DNA from: Candidatus Ornithobacterium hominis | GTDB lineage: Bacteria > Bacteroidota > Bacteroidia > Flavobacteriales > Weeksellaceae | NCBI RefSeq assembly: GCF_951229915.1 | Contig: NZ_OX579588.1 | Coordinates: forward strand, 310,001 to 374,000 | Direction of reading: 5' to 3' | DNA: 64,000 nt | Shown here: in pieces, positions 42,859-51,638 of the stretch | Layout of the letters: the number at the start of each line of letters is the position of its first letter | Position numbering within the stretch: position 1 is the stretch's first letter | Notes under the pieces: model-generated | What the model was told of the DNA's origin: nothing | Databases searched by the model: none | Seen by the model: only the letters and a program-made list of their open reading frames with translations | Program-made: the position numbers and the translations under genes

Positions 42859-44099
42859 GTGTTGGGAACAATTTTATACAATTTATCTGATAGCCGAATT
42901 CTAAAATCTATGGGGAAAGTAACAACATCTCCTTTCTTCGCCATATTTACCTCTTGATCATCGACCATAAAAGATTCTAACTTCAATTCCTTGGAACCTG
43001 TTGTAGGACCTTGAATCAATACAGTGTCATTAATTTTTAAATCATAAGCCTCAATCAAAAACTCAGCAATTCCTGCTTGCGTGTAGTAATGCTGCCCTTT
43101 ACCGATGTAAACCTTCTTTTGTGTAGCGTTTGAACCAGGATTTTCACTCCATTCGCCTAATTTTTGCCCTAAATAATAGCCGCTCCAGAAGCCTCGGTTA
43201 TAAACTTTTTCTAGTTCAGACATCCATTCTTCTACTTTTTCTTCAGAAAATGAGCCATTATACAAAGCGTCAATGGCTTCTCGGTAACATTTGATGGTCG
43301 TAGCCACATATTCTGGGGCGCGTCCTCTACCTTCAATCTTCAAAACTTTCACTCCAGCATCTTTGATTTGGTTAAGAAAACCAATCGTAGCTAAATCTTT
43401 TGGAGACATCATATACTCATTATCCAACTCAATTTCAAAACCACTTTCTTGGTCTATCACCGTATACTTTTTTCGGCAATTTTGTTTACAAGCCCCTCTG
43501 TTAGCACTAGAATTATGCGAATGTAAGCTCAAATAGCATTTACCAGAAACCGCCATGCACAAAGCACCATGACCAAAAATTTCAATTTCAACAAGTTTGC
43601 CACTAGGCCCAGTAATGTTTTCTTTCTCAATTTGTTGAGTAATTCTTTTTACCTGGTTTAAACTTAATTCACGCGATAATACAATCGTGTCAGCAAACAA
43701 AGCGTAGAATTTAACCGTTTCTATATTAGTCACATTAATTTGTGTAGAAATATGAACCTCCATACCGATTTGCCTAGCATAAGCAATCACAGCTTGATCC
43801 ATAGCGATAACCGCAGTGATTTTAGCCTTTTTCGCCGCATCTAAAAGTGTTTTGATGACGGATAAATCATGATCGTAAATAATGGTGTTCAAAGTCAAAT
43901 AAGTTCGCACATTTTTTGCTTTACATCGCTTAGCAATTTCTTCTAAATCATTTAAAGTGAAATTGATAGAAGCTCGCGCGCGCATGTTCAGTTGTTCCAC
44001 GCCAAAATAGACAGAGTCCGCTCCGTTATCAAGTGCCGCTTGCAAGGAAGTGAAGTTTCCAGCAGGTGCCATTAGTTCAATCTTATTATCTTTGGTCAT
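42855..44099 (-). CDS. Peptidase U32 family protein, probable tRNA hydroxylase (TrhP/YegQ-like)
   Basis: TrhP-type U32 proteins take part in prephenate-dependent 5-hydroxyuridine formation in tRNA; older annotation calls them collagenase-like proteases. The 414-aa protein has ELMAPAGNFTSLQAALDNGADSVYFG in part near the start, the FGHGALCMAVSGKCYLS stretch and the cysteines of RGACKQNCRKKY (about 200-211), the family's cluster ligands. The C-terminal beta domain is present, so it is the full-length form. Protease activity should not be assumed. It heads the U32-ferredoxin-cyclo-ligase unit. Confidence 0.88.
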   Translation of the reverse strand: MTKDNKIELMAPAGNFTSLQAALDNGADSVYFGVEQLNMRARASINFTLNDLEEIAKRCKAKNVRTYLTLNTIIYDHDLSVIKTLLDAAKKAKITAVIAMDQAVIAYARQIGMEVHISTQINVTNIETVKFYALFADTIVLSRELSLNQVKRITQQIEKENITGPSGKLVEIEIFGHGALCMAVSGKCYLSLHSHNSSANRGACKQNCRKKYTVIDQESGFEIELDNEYMMSPKDLATIGFLNQIKDAGVKVLKIEGRGRAPEYVATTIKCYREAIDALYNGSFSEEKVEEWMSELEKVYNRGFWSGYYLGQKLGEWSENPGSNATQKKVYIGKGQHYYTQAGIAEFLIEAYDLKINDTVLIQGPTTGSKELKLESFMVDDQEVNMAKKGDVVTFPIDFRIRLSDKLYKIVPNT

Positions 44100-44184
44100 A
44101 AATTATTAATCTAAAACGCAAATTTAGCGATTTTGAATCTTTATTTAAATCCTATCTTTTTGCGATAAAAATTTTTAGAAAAAA

Positions 44185-44197
44185 TTTAAGCCTTAAA
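44185..44197. repeat. Palindrome copy abutting the recO start codon
   Basis: TTTAAG-C-CTTAAA ends three bases before the recO ATG at 44201. It occupies the place where a ribosome-binding site would lie, so the mRNA hairpin could affect recO translation. Confidence 0.7.
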
Positions 44198-44200
44198 AAA

Positions 44201-44917
44201 ATGAGTGAAAAATTAAAAGCCATAAGCCTAGGCTACATCAAATATAGCGAAAGTAGCTTGATTTTGTATGTTTATAGCCTAGAATATGGCTATTTGAGTT
44301 TGATGCTCAAAGGCTTTTTTAATAAAAAAAAGAAAAATAAAGCGATTCTTTATCCCCTCACAGAAATTACCTTTATTTTACCCTCTAATGCCGATAAAAA
44401 TAAATTAATCAATATCTATTCTGTAGATATTTTGAATTATTTTGATGATATTTTTTCTCACCCGATAAAAAGTTTACAAATTCAGCTAATTGCAGAATTT
44501 CTTAAAAACACCTTCAAAGAAGAACCACTAAATAGTGATTTGTATGAATATATTTTAAAAGCCTTAAAAAATTTTTCAGAGAAAAAAGACAATTTTGCTG
44601 ATTTTCACTTGATTTTTTTTAAAGAAATCATTAGTCTTTTCGGGCTTAAACCCATGAATAATCCAAACAATAATTTCTTTAATCTTAAAGAAGGAAATTT
44701 CTTAGAAAGTCAAAATTATGATTACTCAATAGGAGAAGAAGAATCTTTGTTATTTAAAAAATTATTACATCAAGAATTTACGTTAACGTCAAAAACAATT
44801 TTTAACCAAAAAGAAAGAAGGATACTGTTGGATATTTTATTAAAATATTTTGAATTTCATCTCTCAAATTTCAGATCGCCTCAATCTTTAGAAATTTTAA
44901 AACATCTTATTCACTGA
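44201..44917 (+). CDS. recO: RecO, recombination mediator
   Basis: RecO helps RecR load RecA on SSB-coated gaps. The 238-aa protein begins with the OB-fold segment KAISLGYIKYSESSLILYVYSLEYG in part and continues with helices typical of the family. There is no zinc finger in the C-terminal half: the usual cysteines are absent, which also occurs in several other RecO proteins. Sequence conservation is low, so the call rests on the N-terminal fold and length. A palindrome copy near 44563 encodes LKALKN, and another lies just past the stop. Confidence 0.87.
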   Translation: MSEKLKAISLGYIKYSESSLILYVYSLEYGYLSLMLKGFFNKKKKNKAILYPLTEITFILPSNADKNKLINIYSVDILNYFDDIFSHPIKSLQIQLIAEFLKNTFKEEPLNSDLYEYILKALKNFSEKKDNFADFHLIFFKEIISLFGLKPMNNPNNNFFNLKEGNFLESQNYDYSIGEEESLLFKKLLHQEFTLTSKTIFNQKERRILLDILLKYFEFHLSNFRSPQSLEILKHLIH

Positions 44918-44919
44918 AA

Positions 44920-44968
44920 TTTTTTAAGGCTTAAAAAAAAATCCCAAAATTTATCGTTTTGGGATTTT
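44920..44968. terminator. Bidirectional terminator between recO and atpG
   Basis: A palindrome copy (44920-44938) is followed by a 9-bp stem ATCCCAAAA/TTTTGGGAT (44941-44965) with an A-run before it and T-run after it. recO and atpG converge here. Confidence 0.85.
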
Positions 44969-44996
44969 AATTTATTTCTTAAATGCATCAAAAATT

Positions 44997-45851
44997 TTAG
45001 CCATCAAGAGCATCAGCACCACCCACAATTTCCAAAATCTCATTAGTAATTGCCGCTTGCCGCGCTTTATTGTACTGTAAGATTAAATCTCGGCGTAGCT
45101 CTTCTGCATTATCAGTAGCTTTATGCATTGCCGTCATTCGAGCCCCATGCTCAGAGGCATTAGAATCGAGCAAAGCCTTAAATAATTGTGTTTTTATAGT
45201 TTTAGGAATTAAATCTAATAAAATTTCATCTCTATTCGGCTCAAAGATATAGTCAACAGAATGTTGATTTGCATCTGAATTTTTTTCGATAACGATGGGG
45301 AGTAGCAACTCATTTTTGATAATTTGTGTTGCTGCGTTTTTGAAATGATTGTAGACCAATCTCACTTCATCAAATTCCTTATTTTCAAAGGCTTTCATGA
45401 TTTTATTGGCTAGTGTAGAAGATGTTTCAAAGTTGAAATTATCCCATAAATGACTTTCATTATCATAAACAGAATAATTCTTTTTTAAAATATCATTTGC
45501 CTTTTTACCAATAGTCATGAGATAGATTTTGGCATTTTTATCTTGCAATTCAGATGAGTGGTTAACTTCTCGAATCACATTTGTGTTGAAAGCACCAGCC
45601 AAACCGCGATTAGAAGAAATAGCAATGTACAAAACTCGTTTTTCGGTATAGACATTATTAATCTCACCTTCAAGGTTCATACTTACATTTGCAATCAATT
45701 CACGTAGTTTCTCAGCATAAGGTCCCATTTTTTCTACAGCATCTTGTGCTTTTTTCAGCTTTGCAGCAGAAACCATTTTCATAGCGTTGGTAATCTGCAT
45801 GGTTGAGCCAACAGAAGAAATTCGACTACGTATTTCCTTTAAATTTGCCAT
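44997..45851 (-). CDS. atpG: ATP synthase gamma subunit
   Basis: Gamma is the central rotor shaft of F1. The 284 aa begin MANLKEIRSRISSVGSTMQI (first residues), have KMVSAAKLKKAQ, the LYIAISSNRGLAGAFNTNVIR stretch in part, and end with RQAAITNEILEIVGGADAL. It is the last gene of the minus-strand ATP synthase locus. As in many Bacteroidota, beta and epsilon are not next to it and must lie elsewhere. Confidence 0.97.
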   Translation of the reverse strand: MANLKEIRSRISSVGSTMQITNAMKMVSAAKLKKAQDAVEKMGPYAEKLRELIANVSMNLEGEINNVYTEKRVLYIAISSNRGLAGAFNTNVIREVNHSSELQDKNAKIYLMTIGKKANDILKKNYSVYDNESHLWDNFNFETSSTLANKIMKAFENKEFDEVRLVYNHFKNAATQIIKNELLLPIVIEKNSDANQHSVDYIFEPNRDEILLDLIPKTIKTQLFKALLDSNASEHGARMTAMHKATDNAEELRRDLILQYNKARQAAITNEILEIVGGADALDG

Positions 45852-45856
45852 AGGAC

Positions 45857-47437
45857 TTAGCTTCTGTATTTTGCAGTTAACTCTTGAGCAACCCCTTTCA
45901 AGACAGAAGTTTGCTGGTCGGTATATTTACCTGATTTTAATTGATCTAAAATATCTCTATGCTTTGTGTTTAAAAAGTTAATGTACTCTTCTTCGAATTC
46001 TTTTATTTTATCAATTGGAACATTTCTCAATAAATTATTGGTACCAGCATATATCAAAGCTACTTGATTTTCTACAGGAATTGGGGAGTTAACTGGTTGC
46101 TTTAAGATTTCAACGTTTCTTTCTCCTTTCCCGATGACAGCCATCGTTGCCGCATCTAAATCAGAGCCAAATTTTGCAAAGGCTTCTAGTTCACGATATT
46201 GTGCTTGGTCTAGCTTCAATGTTCCTGAGACTTTTTTCATAGATTTAATCTGAGCAGCCCCCCCTACACGAGAGACTGATACGCCTACGTTAATCGCAGG
46301 GCGAACTCCCGAGTTGAATAAATCAGATTCAAGGAAAATCTGTCCGTCTGTAATGGAAATCACATTAGTTGGGATATAGGCAGAGACGTCGCCTGCCTGC
46401 GTTTCGATGATTGGGAGAGCTGTTAAAGAACCACCACCTTTTACTTTATCTTTTAATGACTCTGGTAAGTCGTTCATGTTTTTAGCTACCTCATCATCAT
46501 TGATGATTTTTGCTGCTCTTTCTAATAAACGAGAGTGAAGATAGAAAACATCTCCAGGGTAAGCTTCACGCCCTGGTGGTCTTCTCAAAAGAAGAGAAAC
46601 CTCACGATAGGCAACAGCTTGTTTAGACAAATCATCATAAACAATCAAGGCTGGACGGCCTGTGTCTCTAAAGTATTCGCCAATCGCCGCACCAGCAAAT
46701 GGGGCCCAAACTTGCATAGGAGCAGGATCTGATGCGTTGGCTGCAACAACAACGGTGTATGGCAACGCCCCATGCTCTTCTAATACATTCACAGTCTGAG
46801 CTACGGTAGAAGCTTTTTGCCCGATGGCTACGTAAATACAGAAAACAGGTTCTCCTCTATCGTAGAATTCTTTTTGGTTTAGAATAGTGTCTATGGCTAC
46901 TGTTGATTTACCAGTTTGGCGGTCACCGATAATTAGCTCACGCTGTCCTCTACCAATCGGAATCATGGAGTCAATAGAAATAATCCCAGTTTGCAGAGGC
47001 TCAGAAACGGGCTCACGGAAAATCACGCCTGGAGCTTTTCTTTCTAAAGGTAAATCCAATAGCTCGCCTTCAAGAGATCCTTTTCCGTCGATGGGAATTC
47101 CTAAAGTATTTACCACTCGACCTAACATTCCTTCACCAACTTTGATGGAAGCAATTTTCTTGGTGCGTTTAGCCGTATCACCTTCTTTTACCTCATTGGA
47201 TTCGCCAAGTAAAACGATACCTACATTGTCTTCTTCTAAGTTTTGCACCATACCTTCCACGCCATTGTCAAAGGTAATTAACTCGCCGTATTGAGCGTTT
47301 TCAAGTCCATAAACTCGTGCAATACCGTCACCTACTTGTAAGACGGTTCCAACTTCAGACAGCTCTTCACCTGCATTGTAGTTGGAGAGCTGTTGATTTA
47401 ATATTGCTGAAACTTCAGCTGGATTTATTTCTGCCAT
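45857..47437 (-). CDS. atpA: ATP synthase alpha subunit
   Basis: Alpha carries the non-catalytic nucleotide sites of F1. The 526-aa protein has the Walker A loop GDRQTGKST (about 173-181), PYTVVVAANASDPAPMQVWAP in part, the YDDLSKQAVAYREVSLLLRRPPGREAYPGD region (in part) and SVSRVGGAAQ. Normal length. The gap to atpH is 27 bp and to atpG only 5 bp. Confidence 0.98.
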   Translation of the reverse strand: MAEINPAEVSAILNQQLSNYNAGEELSEVGTVLQVGDGIARVYGLENAQYGELITFDNGVEGMVQNLEEDNVGIVLLGESNEVKEGDTAKRTKKIASIKVGEGMLGRVVNTLGIPIDGKGSLEGELLDLPLERKAPGVIFREPVSEPLQTGIISIDSMIPIGRGQRELIIGDRQTGKSTVAIDTILNQKEFYDRGEPVFCIYVAIGQKASTVAQTVNVLEEHGALPYTVVVAANASDPAPMQVWAPFAGAAIGEYFRDTGRPALIVYDDLSKQAVAYREVSLLLRRPPGREAYPGDVFYLHSRLLERAAKIINDDEVAKNMNDLPESLKDKVKGGGSLTALPIIETQAGDVSAYIPTNVISITDGQIFLESDLFNSGVRPAINVGVSVSRVGGAAQIKSMKKVSGTLKLDQAQYRELEAFAKFGSDLDAATMAVIGKGERNVEILKQPVNSPIPVENQVALIYAGTNNLLRNVPIDKIKEFEEEYINFLNTKHRDILDQLKSGKYTDQQTSVLKGVAQELTAKYRS

Positions 47438-47464
47438 GATGATATTTCGTAATTCTTTAAACTA

Positions 47465-48007
47465 TTATTTTTTAAGATTAAATTCCTTTTTCAGGTTATC
47501 TAATTTTGATTGAACACTTGCGTCAAACAATAAATCTTCTATTCTAACTTTAAAGCCACCCAATAGAGAAGGGTCGATTTTACTTTCAACTTCAATATCG
47601 TTGGCTTTTACTAAGTTAAGTAATTTTTGCTTAATGGCATCATTTTGCTCATTGCTAAGAGGTTGAGCGGAAGTGATAATAGCTTTCTTGATGCCTTTTT
47701 CTCTTCGATTGTATGTAATGACTTCCTCTACAACTTGCGGTAAAATCTCGCTACGCCTATTTCTTATGATTAGTTGTACTAATTTTTTGGTTTCAGTAGA
47801 GTAAGGTTTAAATAACTCCATAAGGATGCCTAATTTCTGTTGCTCATCAATCACAGGATTTTTTAAAAAAACTCGTAATTTTCGATTTGAAGATAAAATG
47901 AAATTTAAATTTTTAATTTCATTGATAATTTCCTCTCGTTGTTCTTTACTAGAGAGAAAAAGCATAAAGGCTTTAGCGTATCTTTTAGCAGCTCTGTAGT
48001 GAGTCAT
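47465..48007 (-). CDS. atpH: ATP synthase delta subunit
   Basis: Delta joins F1 to the peripheral stalk. The 180-aa protein has the N-terminal helical bundle (RYAKAFMLFLSSKEQREEI) and the C-terminal KIDPSLLGGFKVRIEDLLFDASVQSKLDNL segment (in part), the family signature. It overlaps atpF by one base (48007), so the two are coupled. Confidence 0.95.
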   Translation of the reverse strand: MTHYRAAKRYAKAFMLFLSSKEQREEIINEIKNLNFILSSNRKLRVFLKNPVIDEQQKLGILMELFKPYSTETKKLVQLIIRNRRSEILPQVVEEVITYNRREKGIKKAIITSAQPLSNEQNDAIKQKLLNLVKANDIEVESKIDPSLLGGFKVRIEDLLFDASVQSKLDNLKKEFNLKK

Positions 48008-48507
48008 TAGCTTAGTTTAATGTCATTAATCAAAGAATTGATGTATTGAAGCTGTGCCTGGTCTTTATTTAACTCTTTGTCAAGAATTTTTTCTGCGATA
48101 CCAATAGACATAGCAGCCACTTCGCTTTTAATTTCAGCCAAAGCAGCATTTTTATCTATTTGAATACTTTCCCTAGCAATAGATATGATTTTATCAGCTT
48201 CTTTCTTCGCTTCTTCTTTTGCTTGATTAATTGTTTGATTTCTTAGATCACGAGCTTCTTTCAATATAGCATCTCTTTCTGCCAAGGCTTGCTGTCTTCT
48301 ATTCTCGTTTTCTCTTTTTAGTTCTTCGATTTCGGCACGCGCCTTTTGAGCTTCAAACATGGCATTCTCTATCCCTTTTTCACGTTCTTCTACTGCTTTT
48401 AGTATAGGTTTCCAAGCAAATGAACGCAAAATAAAAAGTAAAACCAAAAACCATAGCGCTGACCAAAATACAAGTCCTAAAGAAAATTGTTCTATAAGTT
48501 TTTCCAT
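48007..48507 (-). CDS. atpF: ATP synthase b subunit
   Basis: The b subunit is the peripheral stalk of Fo. The 166-aa protein has one N-terminal membrane segment (about 10-29, LVFWSALWFLVLLFILRSF), then PILKAVEEREKGIENAM and a long Glu/Ala/Lys coiled coil to about residue 140. One b gene is present, not a b/b' pair. It lies after the hairpin that follows atpE. Confidence 0.96.
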   Translation of the reverse strand: MEKLIEQFSLGLVFWSALWFLVLLFILRSFAWKPILKAVEEREKGIENAMFEAQKARAEIEELKRENENRRQQALAERDAILKEARDLRNQTINQAKEEAKKEADKIISIARESIQIDKNAALAEIKSEVAAMSIGIAEKILDKELNKDQAQLQYINSLINDIKLS

Positions 48508-48552
48508 CTGATTTAAAGAATAATTATAACTAAATTTATTAAAAATAATTTA

Positions 48553-48593
48553 AAAAAGCCACTGTCGCCAACCGCTAAACAGTAGCTTTTTTT
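48553..48593 (-). terminator. Attenuator-like hairpin between atpE and atpF
   Basis: On the minus strand, AAAAAGCTACTGT can pair with ACAGTGGCTTTTT (one G-U pair) across a loop of about 12 bases, ending in a T-run. It stands within the operon, right after the atpE stop. It could end a share of transcripts or stabilise the upstream part, giving more c subunit than b, delta, alpha and gamma. Confidence 0.72.
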
Positions 48594-48598
48594 GTTTT

Positions 48599-48790
48599 TT
48601 AAGCCGCAAATAATGCAGCAAAAGCCAAACCTTCAATCAAAGCTGCTGCGATAATCATAGCAACTTGAATTTTACCTGAAGCTTCTGGTTGACGTGCGAT
48701 TGCTTCCATTGCAGAGCTCCCGATACGCCCGATACCAAGACTTGCCCCAATTAGAATTAAACCTGCACCTACAATAGCTGGAATTTCCAT
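48599..48790 (-). CDS. atpE: ATP synthase c subunit
   Basis: This proteolipid of 63 aa forms the rotor ring. Two hydrophobic helices flank the polar loop ARQPEASGK. The ion-binding Glu is in helix 2 (ALIEGLAFAALFAA, Glu near residue 54). There is no Gln in helix 1 near the usual Na+ site and the Glu is followed by Gly, which suggests proton coupling. The N-terminus MEIPAIVGAGLILIG is typical of Bacteroidota. Confidence 0.96.
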   Translation of the reverse strand: MEIPAIVGAGLILIGASLGIGRIGSSAMEAIARQPEASGKIQVAMIIAAALIEGLAFAALFAA

Positions 48791-48824
48791 AATAATAAAT
48801 ATTTAGTTAATGAATTTTTAAATT

Positions 48825-49946
48825 TTAATGTTCGTTATGCTCTTCTGCGGCTAAGCCAAAATATAAAGCTGATAGCATGGTAAATATATAAGCTTGCAGC
48901 AAAGCTACAAAGAATTCAATCATCGAAATGGCAACGGTCAATAAAAATGACATCGAGCCACCAATTAAGTTTTTAAATAAAAAGATTAAACCAATTAAAC
49001 TCATCATCACAATGTGCCCCGCTGAAATGTTTGCATATAAACGAATCAGCAATGAGAATGGCTTGACGAATAATCCCAAAATTTCAATCGGAACCAAAAT
49101 GATATAAATCGGAAGTTTTGCAATCCAAGGCATGCTGTCTCCTAATGGGTCAAATACGTGCTTCCAGTATGTTTTGTTTCCTGTCAAATTGGTGATTAAA
49201 AAAGTGAATAAAGCCAATACAAAAGTTACTGAAATATTCCCCGTTACATTGATGCCAAAAGGGGTTAACCCTAGCATGTTTAATATCCAAATGAAAAAGA
49301 AAATGGTTAATAAAAAGCTCATATACTTTTTGTAATGTTTCTTCCCAATGTTAGGAATAGCAATTTCATCTCTGATGTATAAAATTAAAGGCTCTAAAAA
49401 TCTTGCAATCCCTTTGGGTAAAGCTCTTCTTTTGTAAGATTTAGCTGCCGTAGAGAATAGCAAAAGTAAAAGAATCGTTGCAATAAACATCACGAAAACA
49501 TTTTTGGTGATGGATAAATCCAATGGTTTTTCGTTTGTCACTTTATGATTCTCATCATAGTGAATGTTTCCTTCTGCGTCAGTTTTATAAATCTTATTGT
49601 GGTATAATTTGTAGAAATTATTATTCTTTTGTACCACTTTTTTACCATGCTCAAATTCGCTCGACATGAAGACTTTTAAGCCATCGTCAACCAAGATAAC
49701 TGGCAACGCAAAGCCATAGTGCTCATGCGTTTCTTTATCATGAGCAATGTCAAAATAATGTGAATCTAGCAAGTGATGCTGAATCTCTTCTTTTATTTCT
49801 TCTCTAAGACTTTTCTTATCCACTATAGAAAGATCTGCAGGAGAATCATGGGCAGGCGTTGTACTCTGATGGTGACTTTGCCCATAAATATTGGTGGAAA
49901 ATAAAATCAATAAAATTATTAAAGCCTTAAAAAATTGTCTCGACAT
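48825..49946 (-). CDS. atpB: ATP synthase a subunit, long Bacteroidota form
   Basis: The a subunit forms the proton half-channels of Fo. The 373-aa protein is about 100 residues longer than in E. coli. It has a cleavable-looking signal (1-22, ending NIYGQ), a His-rich and charged extracytoplasmic region (about 23-145) and then about six membrane segments. The essential Arg lies in LLIRLYANISAGH (about 306-318). The N-terminal extension with histidines is usual for Bacteroidota and of unknown role. Confidence 0.95.
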   Translation of the reverse strand: MSRQFFKALIILLILFSTNIYGQSHHQSTTPAHDSPADLSIVDKKSLREEIKEEIQHHLLDSHYFDIAHDKETHEHYGFALPVILVDDGLKVFMSSEFEHGKKVVQKNNNFYKLYHNKIYKTDAEGNIHYDENHKVTNEKPLDLSITKNVFVMFIATILLLLLFSTAAKSYKRRALPKGIARFLEPLILYIRDEIAIPNIGKKHYKKYMSFLLTIFFFIWILNMLGLTPFGINVTGNISVTFVLALFTFLITNLTGNKTYWKHVFDPLGDSMPWIAKLPIYIILVPIEILGLFVKPFSLLIRLYANISAGHIVMMSLIGLIFLFKNLIGGSMSFLLTVAISMIEFFVALLQAYIFTMLSALYFGLAAEEHNEH

Positions 49947-50023
49947 TTACTTCATGTGTTTGATTTCGCAAAAATATACATTTGATAATAGATTTAGAAA
50001 AAAAATGAACTTTTTTTTATTTT

Positions 50024-50383
50024 TTATAAATCATTGAGGCGTCGAGCCGCCCATGCAACTGAGAATAAAAAAAATATAAAATTGCATGATAGGAGTAAAA
50101 AAATACTTGAATTATCTAAGTTGATGTTTTCTTGGAGTTGATTTAAATAAAGTTTGACAATAAATAGCTTTAGAGCAATTAAAATTAAAAAAACAAAACC
50201 AGCATGGTGAGGAGTTTTTTTGAGAGAATAAGACATTGCTCCGATGAGAATAAGCAAGAGAATCAGCATGATAGCGTCTGTTTTTAAAATTAGTTTGATT
50301 GGGATGTCGAAATAAAAACAAATCGCATTGTGAGCCAATAATAGTAAGAAAAATATAAGGCTTAAAAAATTATTACTTTTCAT
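50024..50383 (-). CDS. Small membrane protein in the atp operon
   Basis: This 119-aa protein has four predicted membrane segments and a short basic end (WAARRLNDL). It occupies the place between atpZ and atpB where Gram-negative operons often have AtpI. I recall DUF6168-type proteins at this spot in Flavobacteriia. No catalytic motif is visible. A role in c-ring assembly or magnesium uptake, as proposed for AtpI/AtpZ, is only by position. Its start overlaps atpZ by 11 bp. Confidence 0.78.
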   Translation of the reverse strand: MKSNNFLSLIFFLLLLAHNAICFYFDIPIKLILKTDAIMLILLLILIGAMSYSLKKTPHHAGFVFLILIALKLFIVKLYLNQLQENINLDNSSIFLLLSCNFIFFLFSVAWAARRLNDL

Positions 50384-50579
50384 TAGTAGTCATTTGAATT
50401 AGTAAAAAAACTGAAAATCCCATACCTATTAGCGCACCCAAAGTAGTTAACCATGGTTTCTCCTGCTCAAAATATTTGTCTAAATAATTTCCACCCCAAG
50501 TTAAGATAAATAAAATGATGGCGATCTCTAAACCTACCCCACTGAGTTTTACCCAATCATTTTTTGAATTGTTGACCAT
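50373..50579 (-). CDS. atpZ: AtpZ/AtpI-family ATP synthase accessory protein
   Basis: This 68-aa protein has two membrane hairpin helices (about 12-30 and 42-60) separated by a short loop with DKYFEQEKPW, and the GLEIAIILFILTWGGNYLD first helix. The pattern GVGLEIA...GNYLDKYF...P...LGALIGMG is the AtpZ signature. AtpZ/AtpI are linked to assembly of the c ring and Mg transport. It is the first gene of the atp operon, behind a promoter that overlaps that of dusB. Confidence 0.88.
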   Translation of the reverse strand: MVNNSKNDWVKLSGVGLEIAIILFILTWGGNYLDKYFEQEKPWLTTLGALIGMGFSVFLLIQMTTNEK

Positions 50580-50586
50580 GAAAGAT

Positions 50587-50605
50587 TAAATTTGCAGCAA
50601 ATTTA
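50587..50605. promoter_or_regulatory. Palindromic divergent -7 elements of atpZ and dusB
   Basis: TAAATTTG-CAG-CAAATTTA is a near-perfect palindrome that gives one exact TAnnTTTG box per strand. The plus box (50587-50594) points to dusB, whose ATG begins at 50605. The minus box (50605-50598) points to atpZ at 50579. The two polymerase sites overlap, so they should exclude each other. Confidence 0.65.
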
Positions 50606-51603
50606 TGATTAAAATAGGAAACATAGAATTGCCTGATTTTCCGTTGCTTTTGGCGCCAATGGAAGACGTGAGCGACCCACCTTTTAGAAGAGTTTGCAAA
50701 GAAAATGGTGCAGATTTGATGTATTCAGAGTTTATATCCTCAGAAGGCTTAATCAGAGATGCTATTAAAAGCAAGCAAAAGCTTGACATTTTTGACTATG
50801 AACGCCCCGTAGGGATTCAAATCTTTGGTGGAGATGAAGAAGCGATGGCCTCATCGGCTAAAATAATAGAAACCGTACAGCCAGATTTGGTAGACATTAA
50901 TTTTGGTTGCCCTGTGAAAAAAGTGGTATCCAAAGGTGCGGGAGCTGGCGTTTTAAAAGATGTAGACTTAATGGTGCGGCTCACCAAGGCTGTGGTGAGT
51001 TCTACGCATCTTCCAGTGACGGTAAAAACGCGCCTAGGTTGGGATGCAGACTCTATCAATATTCATGAAGTGGCTGAGCGATTGCAAGAGGTTGGCATCA
51101 AAGCTTTATCGATTCATGGGCGAACACGTGCGCAAATGTACAAAGGAACAGCTGATTGGGAGCCAATTGCGGCCGTGAAAAATAATCCCAACATCGAGAT
51201 TCCAATTTTTGGGAATGGAGATATTGATAGCCCACAAAAAGCAGAAATTTATAAAAATAAATATGGGATTGATGGCATTATGATAGGTCGAGCAGCTATA
51301 GGGAATCCTTGGATTTTTAAGGAAATCAAGCATTTTTTGCAGACTGGCGAAACGCTACCAGAAGCTGGCATTGAAGAGCGTATTGATGTCGTAAAAAAAC
51401 ACGTGGAATTTAGCTGCGAGTGGAAAGGCGAAAGGCTAGGGCTACTGGAGATGAGAAAACATTATAATAATTACTTTAAAGGAATACCTCATTTCAGGCC
51501 GTATAAAAAAACATTGGTAGAACTTCTAGATTTATCTTTAATTTTAGAATTATTGGAAGAAATTAAAGATTTTTATAAAGAAGAAAATTTTGAAAGGCTT
51601 TAA
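50605..51603 (+). CDS. dusB: DusB-type tRNA-dihydrouridine synthase
   Basis: This flavoenzyme reduces uridines in tRNA. Of its 332 aa, LLAPMEDVSDPPFR (about 14-27) starts the TIM barrel, the catalytic Cys lies in DINFGCPVKKVVSKGAG (about 88-104), followed by KTRLGW, SIHGRTRAQMYKG and GNGDI with GIMIGRAAIGNPW for FMN binding. The gene starts at the edge of the palindromic promoter, so its mRNA may be leaderless. Confidence 0.95.
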   Translation: MIKIGNIELPDFPLLLAPMEDVSDPPFRRVCKENGADLMYSEFISSEGLIRDAIKSKQKLDIFDYERPVGIQIFGGDEEAMASSAKIIETVQPDLVDINFGCPVKKVVSKGAGAGVLKDVDLMVRLTKAVVSSTHLPVTVKTRLGWDADSINIHEVAERLQEVGIKALSIHGRTRAQMYKGTADWEPIAAVKNNPNIEIPIFGNGDIDSPQKAEIYKNKYGIDGIMIGRAAIGNPWIFKEIKHFLQTGETLPEAGIEERIDVVKKHVEFSCEWKGERLGLLEMRKHYNNYFKGIPHFRPYKKTLVELLDLSLILELLEEIKDFYKEENFERL

Positions 51604-51638
51604 AAAAAAATATACTTTAAATTTATTACTTTTAGACA

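Noticed and set aside
42855..44099. U32 protein as a secreted collagenase or virulence protease
   Set aside because: There is no signal peptide, and the cysteine set and gene context fit tRNA hydroxylation better than proteolysis.
46887..47294. 135-codon plus-strand frame opposite atpA
   Set aside because: It is the complement of a highly conserved gene, with no initiation context and no family resemblance.
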